Source: Hibiscus mutabilis | Lineage: Eukaryota; Streptophyta; Magnoliopsida; Malvales; Malvaceae | Direction: 5' to 3' | Length of the DNA stretch: 64,000 nt | Assembly (NCBI GenBank): GCA_019671005.1 | Contig: CM033718.1 | Span: 23,068,014 to 23,132,013 of the forward strand | Shown here: in pieces, positions 44,401 through 55,350 of the stretch | Position numbering within the stretch: the first letter of the stretch is position 1 | Layout: every line of letters starts with the position of its first letter | The notes under the pieces: generated by a model | Database searches by the model: none | Told to the model about the DNA's origin: nothing | What the model saw: the letters and a program-made list of their open reading frames with translations, nothing else | Program-made: the position numbers and the translations under genes

Positions 44401-46200
44401 CAAAAATGCATTTAGTATTAATTCAATCACCAAGTTATACATACTGAATTTATTTCATTAAACTGCACATTTAATATGCAAGACTGTCCATTTTAAACAT
44501 ACAAAACTGCACTAAAACTGTACTACTCTATACTTAAAATTCTGCACAGTTTAACACTAAAATTCTGCACAATGTTAACTACTTAACTGCACTGTTTAGA
44601 CTTCAAAACTGTCTTATTTTAGACTCTAAACTGCACGATTTATTATCTCAAAACTGCACACTGTGTCTATTTAAAACTGCACTGAAATTTTAATTATTGA
44701 ACTGCTCTAAAAACTACATATTTAACTACACCAAACTGCACTGATTTATTCTTTAGTTCTGTACAGATTCTACTCTATAATTCTGAAAATTTATTCATAT
44801 AATTTCGACAACTACAAGAAGGCACCAAGCCAATCTACTCTCAAAAATATACAAAGACAGTTTCAGTTTTCCATTCGAAACAATCCCTAATCATACTCAT
44901 AAAAACAGTGTATTAATATAGCAAAACTGTTCGGTTTTAAATTATCATTTAGCATTCTGATTTGTTACTAATAGTCCCTCCTTTGTCTTAAAATTGTATA
45001 TTAGTTCAGTCTTGAAAACAGTCTAATTATTACTTTAACAACCTTTAACTTCTAACAATCTTAAACATCTTCTTATCATCCATTTTATTATCAATTAACT
45101 CATTACAAACCAGGTTTCATATATATTTATGTACAGGTTCAACAGTTCACTACACAAGTACATAATTTACACAATAATCAGATAAAGGTTCTTATATATA
45201 CCCGAACAAATCCATATCCTTTAATACATGTTTTTACCAACAGCCCTCCTCTGTTTACTCTATCAAAACAATCTCAAAACACTATATCTCTTAGCAAAAC
45301 AACTCTAAATTGATTTCTAACAACAAAGTGACCAATTAATTCTTCAAGCATGATCATACTCCCAATCGACCAATATAATTGTATCCTAATTAACCATTCA
45401 TCTATAACATGGAACATTAATCCTTCTATACATTTGAACTTATATCATCGAACTAGAAATTCTTATTTATCTACCTAACATCTTAATCATGTTATCATAA
45501 CACATAACATAACTATTTCATTATGTTTATCTATGGCATAAGCAAGAGCTTCGATAAAACCACATATTCAAAATTCAAGGGGAGAAATAAACAAAGTTTC
45601 TTCTTCAATTTACTCATAGATTCAATTCCTAATACATGCATTAATAGATTTCATCAAGTGGTAGTTCTTATCTTAATTAATCATTCAAAACTCACTCAAA
45701 TCATGTTACTTAAGAGGCTTACTACCAATAGTTAAAATGAATTCCAAGGAAGAATTTGCTTACCTTTCTCCTTATGAACTGACCCAACAACTCTTATTCT
45801 TTGGGTTACCAGCATCGAATCCTTCTTAAGCTTCATACAAAAAGAGTTTTTATTTTTCCCTTTCCTATCCTCTCCAATTTTTGGTCTTCTCTCCATGTGA
45901 AGAGAATGACACGTTGGTTTAGCCATTACAAATGGCCAATTCATACACTAATGGTAACTCTTGGTGGTGCCACGTGTATGACCCATTCCATAATCTTAAT
46001 TTATCATGAAAGTACTTATTTTCTATAAAGATCGTTTTAGTCCTCTTTTAATTTCTATCTAGTTTTTCATTCTTTCATTTTAGTCCCCAACTTACTTAAC
46101 AAACAAATTTTGAAGGCATTCTTAGGTCAAGTTGAGTTACCACCAAATAGTATCATACTACTAAGCTATTATTTTATTTTATCATTTTCGGGGTATTACA
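41480..46200 (-). mobile_element. Solo LTR D, 4.7 kb, chromovirus-type
   Basis: Minus strand begins TGTAATACCCCGAAA and ends GAGGATGTTACA. A perfect target duplication agttt lies at 41475-41479 and 46201-46205. The minus strand has the usual leader with ggagaaaggtaagc, a possible splice donor, near 45765. No protein motif of gag or pol is readable and no internal second LTR was seen, so it is a solo LTR left after LTR-LTR recombination. At about 44460-44770 it carries a cluster of aaactgcac-like repeats. Confidence 0.85.
44460..44770. repeat. Diffuse repeats of aaactgcac in LTR D
   Basis: At least ten copies of aaactgcac, aaattctgcac or aaactgta recur at irregular distances of about 15-45 bases. 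They are too degenerate for a regular minisatellite. Confidence 0.8.
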
Positions 46201-48218
46201 AGTTTAAACTCGAAAGTAAGTATAATGAGATTTCTCCCTCGGTCGTACTTTAACGAAATTGGTTTTATGCACTTGTTTTGAATAACATGGTACCTACTAT
46301 TTAACCATTTTTTAAAGTATGTTTTATACTATTTTGATCATATAATGATGATGGATGCATTTGGTAAATGATCCATGTAAGCCTGTGAAATACTTTTGAA
46401 AGCATGGTTTAATGCTTTGGAAATGGTTTTGATTTGATGCATATAAAAACAGTGAGGTACATTGTTAATAATGAATTATATTGACAAGTGATGTAGTTTA
46501 AAATATTATTGGATATATTTGGCCGACCATAGGATTGATAATGCACTATAAAGAGTCGCCTTAAGTGTTGAAGGGTTTATGTGTACTGAATATTCCACCA
46601 CGTGTAACCTAACGATTGAGGGGTTATATGGTATTGAAAACTCCCATTAGTGGATTATACATCTAACCGATTATAGGGGTTGTGATTGTACTCAGTTCTG
46701 ATTCTACCAATTGCGATGGCACCATAACTCCGGTTGAGATTGTATGAAGTGTTGAGAGGACACTTGTTGAATCCGTGTATCTGATGTAATATTTTGTAAA
46801 AGTGGAACTTGGTTTATGATCACTTGAAGTCAATATAATTGATGATGCATCATGTTGATGGATTATGTTGTATAATGGTGATTTATACATGTTTACTCTT
46901 TAAGCTTTGCATATGGTTTGTTATGCATGGGAAGACTTAAATTGAAGGTTAGCAAATGGGATTTGTTGTTAATCAATGATACGTGTAGCATATGGTTTAA
47001 TATATTGGTTTTTGGAAATGTTAAGTGCATGGTTTTCAAGGCATGACGTTTTATAAGATGATTGAAATGATGATTTCAATGTGTTTTGGAAAAATGGTTT
47101 TGAAATGCATTGATGGTGTGTTGTTTGAGCACTCCTCACTAAGCCTAGTGTGCTTACGTTCTCTTTGTCCATCAATGCAGAGAATTAAAGGCTAGAGGCA
47201 GCGAGCAAGCAAGGGAAAATTTAAGGACTTGTTAACACGAAAGTATGATTTTCGAACTAGACTTGTAGTAATAAAGGCGACGGGGTTCATTATTGTTTTG
47301 GGAGGGTTTTTGGCTAAAATCCTTGTTTGAGCAAGTTTGTTGTGTTATTTTGGAGTGGTAACTGGCCTTATATGTTAGGTTATTGCTTTGGATTTATGCT
47401 TGGTTTCTAGGAAGCATGCCTCTAGACTTTCGATTGAAGTATGATGCCATGATTTGATCATGTTTCTGCGATGTATTAATGTGGTTTGATTTTGAGAGTA
47501 GTGAATTTGTTTGAGGCATGTTAGAATTTAATTTAATCCATGAAAGTAAGGAAAACCAGCAAAGTGGGACATTTCAAGTCTAGGTGTTTTGATACGCGGA
47601 CTAGCATACCGGTACGGGTATGCCTAATTGGTATAGGGGTTTCGGTACTCAAGAAACTGTACCGGTACCAGTATGTGTATTTTGGCTGGCCGTTTCGATA
47701 CTCGAGGGGGTGTTTCAGTACGTTGAGTTACTGGAATCTAGAGTTTTAAAATGGGGCAAGTGTACCGAAACAACTATTTGTGTACTGATATAGGTGTATG
47801 TTTTGATAGTTATTGTGTAGACTGAGCTTTATATTCTTTCGTTTTGGTCCCTTAATGTTATGTATGCAATCGAATAAGTTTGGTCGGTCTTTTGAAGCTA
47901 GATTTTGAAATGTGAGCATGAAACCTAACTAATCACGGATTGGTAACTTCAAATTGGATAAAATCCCTATAATTTTCTAGATTTGCAATTTGGTCCCTAA
48001 TTGCAATTACGTGCAATTAGATGTCGATTCGACACCCGATTGAGTTGAAATTTCACCTGCTGCCAGTATGCACACCCTAGGTTATAACGTTGCATCTAGA
48101 TAAGATAAAAGAAAAAAATGAACGTATGTCGAGTTAAATCTTTACGGGTTTGTTTTGGAAAACCCAATGTAGCTCACTCGGTTTGGTCTTGCGTCTAGAC
48201 CAGGTCAATAGGGTTACA
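46201..48218 (+). repeat. Element B 3' LTR, part 2
   Basis: Resumes with the target duplicate agttt and matches the 5' LTR from about 23150 to 25174. It holds a second copy of the palindromic-site cluster at 47585-47790 (accggtacgggtatg, gtaccggtacc) and ends gggttaca. Confidence 0.95.
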
Positions 48219-48745
48219 CTCAGTAACTGAATCAACACCATGCAAAAGCCAAAACGAATGAAGAGAACAAAGTGGACGAAGACACAAGAGATTTCGATTA
48301 GATTCTGAGCAAGCGGCGGTTGACATTAGGTGATGGGTGAGTGGGTTTTGATGAAACGAAGAACGGGAGATGAGTGGTGGTCTCTGATTAAAGAACGACT
48401 AGTGTTAGCCCCATCGTCGGAGCATGGTTACAAATAAGGGTGACGAGTGTTTAAATTTTAGAGGAAATTGGGAGAGTGATGCGACTGCAGACTTCAAGAA
48501 ATGGAAAACAAAAGCTGCTAGGGTTGATATAATATGTATAAATACCCTAGGTAAAGGGTAAATTACACAATAAATGCATCTAAAGCAACTCGTCGTTCAG
48601 ATTGATCATTGAAGGTCTGAATTTCCCAATCTAGTCCTCAAAAACAAAATAGGTTTCAAAATAAAATTCCTAAATTATTAGGGTTTAGGAATTAGGGATT
48701 TTATAATATAGGGTTTTAAATTGAGGGAAATTTTTGGGTGTTACA
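48219..48745 (-). repeat. Element E left (3') LTR, part 2
   Basis: Continues the E LTR after B and ends gggtgttaca. It contains about 170 bases (48280-48450) that the right LTR of E lacks. Confidence 0.9.
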
Positions 48746-48785
48746 ACTCTCCCCTCTTAAAAGAAATTTCGGCCTCAAAATTTAC

Positions 48786-49505
48786 CTAGATCAAAGAGGT
48801 GTAGATATTGAGATTTGACAACTGTCTTGGCTCCCACGTAGCCTCATTATGACCACGATTACACCACAAGACTTTGACCATCTTAATGATCTTCCTCCTA
48901 AGAAACTTCTTGTCCTGAGCAAGAATCTCAACGGCCTCTTCCTCAAAATGCAAGTCAGGACGAATCTCAATTTCCTCTACTGGAATAATATGAGACGGAT
49001 TAACACAATAGCATCTCAACACATAGACATGGAAAACGTCATGAATACACTTAAGCTCAAGTGATAACTCAAGCTGATAGGCAACTGGTCCAACCTGACG
49101 AATAATCCGATAAGGGCCAGTAAAACGAGGATTCAGCTTGTCTTTCCGACCAAAATGAAGTATCTTCCTCCACGTAGATACTTTTAGGAAAACCTCATCT
49201 TCCACATCATACTCAATGTCCCGACATCTCAAATCAGCATAAGACTTTTGTCTATCAAAAGCGGCCTTAAGCCGATCCCAAATCAATTTGACAGTCTGCT
49301 CAGCCTCATGAACAATATATGGTCCCAACAATCTGTGCTCATTAAGCTCGGTCCATCCAATAGGTGTACAAAACTTACACCCATGCAAAGCCTCATACGA
49401 TGCCATCTTGATACTGCATTGGTAACTATTATTGTAGGCGAACTCTACAAGCAGTAAGAAATCCTCCCAACTGCCTCTATAATCAACCACACAACCTCTC
49501 AACAT
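48786..49505 (-). CDS. pol: Element E integrase C-terminus and chromodomain-like tail
   Basis: 239-codon open piece. It starts inside the integrase core (GCVVDYRGSWEDFLLLVEFAYNNSYQCSIKMASYEALHGCKFCTPIGWTE), continues with FDRQKSYADLRCRDIEYDVEDEVFLKVSTWRKILHFGRKDKLNPRFTGPYRII (intact GPY/F-type box), then ELKCIHDVFHVYVL, and ends with VKVLWCNRGHNEATWEPRQ, the chromodomain-like core. This would direct integration to methylated histone marks in the related chromoviruses. The beginning of integrase is in the damaged stretch to its right. Confidence 0.9.
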   Translation of the reverse strand: MLRGCVVDYRGSWEDFLLLVEFAYNNSYQCSIKMASYEALHGCKFCTPIGWTELNEHRLLGPYIVHEAEQTVKLIWDRLKAAFDRQKSYADLRCRDIEYDVEDEVFLKVSTWRKILHFGRKDKLNPRFTGPYRIIRQVGPVAYQLELSLELKCIHDVFHVYVLRCYCVNPSHIIPVEEIEIRPDLHFEEEAVEILAQDKKFLRRKIIKMVKVLWCNRGHNEATWEPRQLSNLNIYTSLI

Positions 49506-50070
49506 ATCCTCAAGGATCTGGATTACCTGCTCGAACTGACCACCAGTCTGAGGATGGTAGAAGGTACTAAAGTTTAACCGAGTACCCAGAGCAGTAGGAG
49601 AGACCCCTAGAACTTTGTTGTAAACCTCATATCTCGGTTAGAAATAATGGACAACGGTACCCCATGAAGACGAACAACCTTAGAGATTTGGAGCTGAGCC
49701 AACTTGCTGAGAGAATAATCAACTCGTACAAGGACTGCCATGGGCCTCACAAAAAATAACCTATTTCAACCTAGAATTCCTCAGAATGCAATACCGACCC
49801 TGGAAACACAGAACACCATCCCGATCAATAGAAAATCCTAAGATGTACCTTCTTCAACCTCTCTCATACGATGCATCAAAAACAAATCACTAGGCTGCTC
49901 GGCATGAATATCAGAAATCAGAGTAGGAATAACCCAAAGTTATGCCATAAAACTACTATTCTCATACAAACTCATCTGAGAAAACAAAGCTCTCAAGTCT
50001 GAAATGGCGTTACGACTCAAGGCATTAGCAACAATATTAGCCTTACCAGATGATACTCAATCTCGTAATC
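49506..50070 (-). pseudogene. pol: Element E integrase core, with a large deletion
   Basis: Minus-strand pieces near 49510-49640 give QVIQILEDML, LNFSTFYHPQTGGQFEQ-like and an EIRGLQQSSR-like run, so the Glu side of the core is recognisable. The part from about 49740 to 50060 resembles the linker after RNase H (ALSRNAISDLRALFSQMSLYE), so the zinc finger and first half of the core were deleted. Stops are frequent. Confidence 0.7.
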
Positions 50071-50652
50071 TTAGTCCTTGGGAAATTTTAACCAACGACG
50101 TTGTATCAAATTAAGCTCATTTTGGGTGAGGAGATATTTTAGATTCTTATGGTCTGCGTAGATATAACACTTATCTCCGTAGAGATAGTGTCTCCAAATT
50201 TTGAGTGCAAAGATCATGGTAGCAAGTTCAAGGTCATGGGTAGGATAGTTACACTCATGCATTTTCAAATGTCGGGAAGCATAAGCCACTACCTTACCAC
50301 CTTGCATCAAAACACATCCCAATCCGGTGTGAGAAGCATCATTGTAGACGGTGTAAGGCTTACTAGGCTCAAGCTGGATCAAAATAGGTGCTTTAGTCAA
50401 CACGGTCTTAAGCTTCTCAAAACTAGTTTGTTGGGCCTTAGTCCAGACAAAAGGGACATTATTCCTCAGAAGTTTGGTCAATGAAGCTATGATGATAGAA
50501 AAACCCTCAACAAACCTCCGATAATAGCCGGCTAAAACCAAGAAGCTTCGGATCTCAAGGACATTCTTGGGCCGCTTGCAGCTCATTATAGCCTCAATCT
50601 TCTTTAGATCGACCTTAATACCCTTAGCAAAAACTATATGCTCCAAAAACAT
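50071..50652 (-). CDS. pol: Element E RT end and RNase H
   Basis: 193-codon open piece. Begins MFLEHIVFAKGIKVDLKKIEAIMSCKRP and GYYRRFVEGFSIIIASLTKLL (end of RT and connection), then FVWTKAQQTSFEKLKTVLTKAPIL, YTVYNDASHTGLGCVL (normally YSDAS, here YNDAS), VVAYASRHLK, HDLELATMIFALKIWRHYLYGDKCYIYADHKNLKYLL. The Glu and later Asp sites are present. The first ATG is internal to pol. Confidence 0.9.
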   Translation of the reverse strand: MFLEHIVFAKGIKVDLKKIEAIMSCKRPKNVLEIRSFLVLAGYYRRFVEGFSIIIASLTKLLRNNVPFVWTKAQQTSFEKLKTVLTKAPILIQLEPSKPYTVYNDASHTGLGCVLMQGGKVVAYASRHLKMHECNYPTHDLELATMIFALKIWRHYLYGDKCYIYADHKNLKYLLTQNELNLIQRRWLKFPKD

Positions 50653-51239
50653 AACCTCTGAAAGCTAGAACTCACACTTACTAAATTTTGCATACAATTA
50701 TTTCTCCCTTAGAGTCTGCAGTACAATCCGGAGATGTTCCTCATGTTTAGCCTATTCATCGTGTCCATGAATGCGACAGAGGCGTTAGTCAATCTGAAAG
50801 GCATAATAAGGAACTCGTAATGATCCTAACGTGTCTGAAAGATATTTTGAGCATATCAGAATCCTTAACCTTGAGGTGGTAATAACCATATCTCAGGTCT
50901 ATCTTAGAGAACATTGTTGCCCCCCAGAACTGATCGAAGAGATCATCAATACAAAGAAGGGGATACTTGTTATTGATCATCAGCTTATTCAGCTTCTGAT
51001 AGTCGATACAGAGTCGAAGTGTCCCATCATTCTTCTTAACAAATAGAGCATGAGCTCCCCATGGAGAAACATTGGGTCGAATAAAACCTTTGTTTAGCAT
51101 TTCTTGCAATTGTATCTTCAAATCTTTAAGTTCTTTCGGTGCCATCCGATAAGGAGACATAGACTTAGGAGTTGTACCCGGATAAACCTTAATGCCAAAC
51201 TCAACCTCATCACGTTTTGGTGGTACACCAGGCAATTCT
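50653..51239 (-). pseudogene. pol: Element E RT with the catalytic box deleted
   Basis: The open part 50789-51247 runs from ELPGVPPKRDEVEFGI through MAPKELKDLKIQLQEMLNKGFIRPNVSPWGAHALFVKKNDGTLRLCIDYQKLN to FSKIDLRYGYYHLKVKDSDM. After a frameshift it continues LTNASVAFMDTMN near 50770, then jumps straight to a sequence like EEHLRIVLQTLREK at about 50745. Some 25-30 residues that include the FIDDI active site are missing. This is a clean internal loss, separate from the frameshift. Confidence 0.85.
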
Positions 51240-54200
51240 TGTAACACCCTAAACTGGGCTTAGGATTATTGATACTATTTAGAATCTTTAAATAATTAAA
51301 GAAGTCACATTGAATAGAACATAATTAGGGATAAAAATACAAAAGCAACAAAATTAAGTGCCGAATTCAAATGGAATAAAAAGATAATTGATTTAGGGAC
51401 TTAAGTGTAGCAAATGACAAATAGGCTTGCTAAATTAAGATGACTAACTTGAAAACTCTAGCAAATTGAAAGATTGCATGCTAAATTTCCTAACATCTCT
51501 AAAATGCCCTTGATTAATCCATCATAAGTGGATAATTTAAGGACAAAATGGACCATTCATTAAGGGAAAATTAGATGAATCATCAGCCAACCCATTTCTC
51601 CTTCATTCTACCCGAATTCAACTAGAGAAAAGAGAGAAAAGAGGGCTTGAGGGAGAAAGCTTGAAATCCATGGTAATGCAACCTTGGTTTAGCTCCTAAT
51701 TAAGTCTAGATAGCATAGTGAGTAAGGTAACCACTTGTTTCTCTTGTAATTTCATGTTTGAATTGGTTGAATTGAAGGAGAAATAGGAAATTTGAGTGAA
51801 TAGGAAATGTCATTAGTGTATAATAGGTCTATGTGAATTGTGGGAATGGATCTTAAATTTGTTAGATGACATGTCTAGGCTGTAATGCATGCTTGAGTTG
51901 TGTTATATGCTGGAAGATGAAGAATTAGAAGCATGGATTAAAAAGGGTTTAAGTTGAAACTGTTTTGCTGGATTGGAAATGCACAAACATGTTTAATTGA
52001 GCAAATTGATCACCATGCCCTGTTTAGATCACCTTGATAAACATAAATGAACTGACCAAAGTATGTATAGAAATGTTTGAAACCTGGATTTTAAAGCTAG
52101 AACTTGGTTTAAATGAATCTAAGAATCTAAACATGACTTAGTGCAATTCTGCCCAGAATAGTTTGTTATGGGCAGCAACTTTAAAAATTCACCATAATTA
52201 GTATACATAGAATTCAAGGCTGAAAATTTAACGCTGAAAATTTAACGGGTGATGATTTGATATGTCTATTTTCATTAGGAGAAAACAGAGTTGAATTCTG
52301 GGTTGTGAGCTGGAAACTGTAAATGAAAACCTCTGGACAGTGTGAACTACCCAGAATCGAAATTTGCCCTATCTTTGAACAATAAACTGTATTAAATGGT
52401 CAAGAATTAAAATGTAAGGTTTACATGACTAGATAGAGAATTAAATAAGCTTTCCAAAAGTGTAAATTAATTGAAATTTTGATGTATAGAATGAAAGTTA
52501 TACCTGTTTAAGCATGTAGTGTACAAGCTGCCAGCCAGCAGCAGTCTAGCTAATTAGAAACTATTTTATGCATAGTTTAATGAACTGTTTTGTAACAGTT
52601 TGGAACAATTAAATCCTACCTAGTCTTGCTTATTGAAATATTGGTTGTTTTGTATGTATATGTGTTGAAGTAACCTTGCTGCCATGTTGAATTGTCATTG
52701 TGTATACATATTGATGTGTGTTTAACTATGAATTGCTAGAGCAAAACGTGAACCTGGTGGAAGAAGAAAGAGTAGAGCACTCAAAGGCTAAGAACAAGGG
52801 GATTCGAATTCAGGACACTAGCTAGCTTGGAATGTTTTGTGAGTGTAGTTTTATTTAGGGTTGGGACTAGTGTCCTAACCAACAATTCATTGCCTAAATT
52901 CTTGCTTGATAAATGATTGTATGAAAGGAATTTAATCCATATTTGGTAAACCAATTTAAGGGAAGAATGGACTAAATAAGAACTTGGTGACTGAATTATG
53001 TTTTGACACATGATAGCTAGTGAAATTGTAACTTGAAATAATTGCTTGAACATCTACCTTGTAATGTGGTTGTTCGAATAGGATTAGTATAATCCTTGCT
53101 TGATGCTTGTTGATGCTTGAATGTGAGTATGCTGGAAATTCATGAAACCTTGTAAAATGATCTAGGATTCACTTGACTTAGAGAAATGAAATGGAATTGA
53201 CCTTGCTATGCTTGATGCTTAATCACTTGTTGTGTGATTGCTTGAACTAAAAGATTCAATAAGCCCTTGGTTGCTAGTCAGTTTTACGTAGAACGACATG
53301 CCTTAGAGTCTAGAGCTCGACTTGTTAGGTACTTTGTGTATCATCTTGCTTGGTGTTATCGACACCTTCTTGTTAGATTCCGTGGGCATCATCTTGCTAG
53401 GTACTTTGTGTACCCACTTGTGTGGTGTTATGGACACCTTCTTGTTTAGGTACCTTGTGTACCCACTTGCTAGGTACTTTGTGTACCCACTTGAGACTTG
53501 ATTACCTAGTCCTACTATCTACCAAAGCAAAACCAAATTAATAAGCTATAATAAGACATGTTAACATGAAAATGAATGAGCAAACTTGACTCTTGTTAAT
53601 GAGCTGGTAATGAAATGGGATTACATGAAAGAAATGATACACATGTTATCTTGAATTGCTCATTACTTGAAAGATAAGACATAATGAAGGATGCCTTATT
53701 CGAATTGGAATAATTGATCTCTATACTTGAAATGCTTGATCCTTGCTAAATATTATTTGATTGATTACTAGAACTTGTACTTGGTTATTTGCATGACTTG
53801 TTCATGGTGAGACTTGAAATGAATCCTTGATATCTTGAACCTATGCATTCGAATGGTACATGATGAACTAGCTAGGATTTTACTTTGCTTAAATAAAGCC
53901 TAGCTAGGTTAAACTTGATTAAAATGAACAAAAGATACCTAAAGCTAATAATCTTGATAACTTGCTAGATCTAGGTGCTACCTCACTAAGTACATTATGT
54001 ACTTACCACTCTTGTTTTTCCTTCTTCTCAAACCACGGGTCCTAAAGTGATCAAAGTTTCTCATTCTAGAGCTGAGGCATTACACAAGTGAAGTTGGAAA
54101 GTATGGCTTTCTTCTATTTTGTTACACTCCTAGATGGTGGCTTTAGATGGTGTTTAGACTTGTTAAGTCCATGCATTTTGGGTTGTAATTAAGGATGAAT

Positions 54201-54778
54201 GTAGAACTTGTTCAAGTAAGGTAATGTTAATAGTACTTTTGAATATAAATAAGTGTATGTATGTAATGGTCTGTTGTGAATACTACGAAATTATCTAATG
54301 AATGAATGAACTAGAACCTTGTTTATAAGCTTGTTTTGTTCGAGTGTGATTATGTAAACTATAGAATTGCTTCAAGATAAGCCTAGTCTATTTTGAACCT
54401 ATTAGAATAAAATTAAGAAGTTAGGTTGCTAGATTAATTCATTTATATGATATAGTTGTCTAGACTAATCTACATATAATGTTCATGGTAATTCAATGAA
54501 CTAAATGGTCTAATTGCTGCGCATTATTGGTAATGAACAATGAACTTTATTATAACTATTGATGCATTAGAATGCCTAATAAATGGACATAGCTATGTTT
54601 AATGATTAGCTAATCTTGTTGTCTAGCTTAGTCGAATGGTGAACTTGTATATTAAGTAAATGGAAAAATTTAATTGGCCCGAATCTTGTATGTTATAACT
54701 TGTAATGGTTAACATGATTTACCTCGTGTCTTGTTCTGGTAATGCTCCTCGCTCCTAACCCGGGCGAGGGGTGTTACA
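51240..54778 (+). mobile_element. Solo LTR F, 3.5 kb, chromovirus-type
   Basis: Begins TGTAACACCCTAAACTGGGC and ends GGCGAGGGGTGTTACA. A perfect target duplication attct lies at 51235-51239 and 54779-54783. It carries the leader-type block agtaaggtaacc near 51720 and a minisatellite at about 53310-53500. No gag or pol motifs are seen inside. It splits E between protease and RT. Confidence 0.9.
53310..53500 (+). repeat. Minisatellite in solo LTR F
   Basis: Repeated taggtactttgtgtacccacttg-like units alternate with ggtgttatggacaccttcttg. The taggtac unit occurs at about 53324, 53398, 53446 and 53471. The block ggtgttat(c/g)gacacc is itself nearly self-complementary. Confidence 0.85.
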
Positions 54779-55350
54779 ATTCTTCTAGGAATACATCCGA
54801 AAAGTCTCTCACAACTCGGATCAAGAATATAAGCAAGGTAGGCAATGGAACCCTTCTTGATCATCTTCTCAGCTTTGAGAGCCGATACTACACTAGATAG
54901 AAAACCTCTGCACTCTCCAATAAGAACTACCTCACGATCATCAGAAGTTTTTAGAGTTGCCCTCTTCTTTTCATAATCCATATTCACTTGATAAGCAGAT
55001 AACCACTCCATACTGAGAATGAGATCGAACTCCCCAAAGGGCAACTCTATTAGATTGGCTGGAAAGATCTCCCCTTGAATCTTAAGAGGACAATTCTTAT
55101 ACACTTTGGTAACCTCAACATGATTACCCATGAGACTATGCACGATAACAACATCAACGATGTCTTCAATAGGAATTTCAAGTCCTCCAGATACGAAACT
55201 CTCAATATAGAATGGGTCAAACCATTATCAAGGAGTGCAAAATAAGAGATACAATGAATAGAAAAAGTACCAACAATAACATCTAGCTCATCTCGATCCT
55301 CATGCCTCCTAGTAGAATAAACTAACCCTAATTATCTCACCCTTAATCCA
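54779..55350 (-). pseudogene. pro: Element E protease, N-terminal part damaged
   Basis: The open part 54709-55143 covers KVYKNCPLKIQGEIFPANLIELPFGEFDLILSMEWLSAYQVNMDYEKKRATLKT, FLSSVVSALKAEKMIKKGSIAYLAYI and RLFGCIPRR, where it runs into solo LTR F. The usual ILGMDWL is ILSMEWL, so the structural Gly and an Asp are changed. The active-site stretch, expected at 55144-55260, has stops (the FALLDNG-like trace near 55230 is only suggestive). It lies right of F because the coding strand is minus. Confidence 0.8.

Larger units (their letters stand above)
21837..48218 (+). mobile_element. Element B: gypsy chromovirus-type, contains C and solo LTR D
   Basis: 5' LTR 21837-25174, initiator Met type primer site, coding region 25437-27485 and 38080-40167, 3' LTR 40168-41479 plus 46201-48218. 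LTR sizes agree (3338 and about 3330 bases after removing D). Flanks ctcat and ctcag are a near-perfect five-base target duplication. It lies in the left LTR of E, which has the uninterrupted sequence at about 57866-57900 of its other LTR. Element C splits the RT to RNase H region. All protein-coding parts are heavily decayed. Confidence 0.9.

Noticed and set aside
41480..46200. Reading D as a full element with two LTRs
   Set aside because: No second copy of the terminal sequences and no gag or pol motif was seen inside. One exact target duplication encloses the whole span.
53267..53449. ORF with repeated FVYHLAWCYRHL-like units
   Set aside because: It is a translation of the minisatellite in solo LTR F, not a repeat protein.
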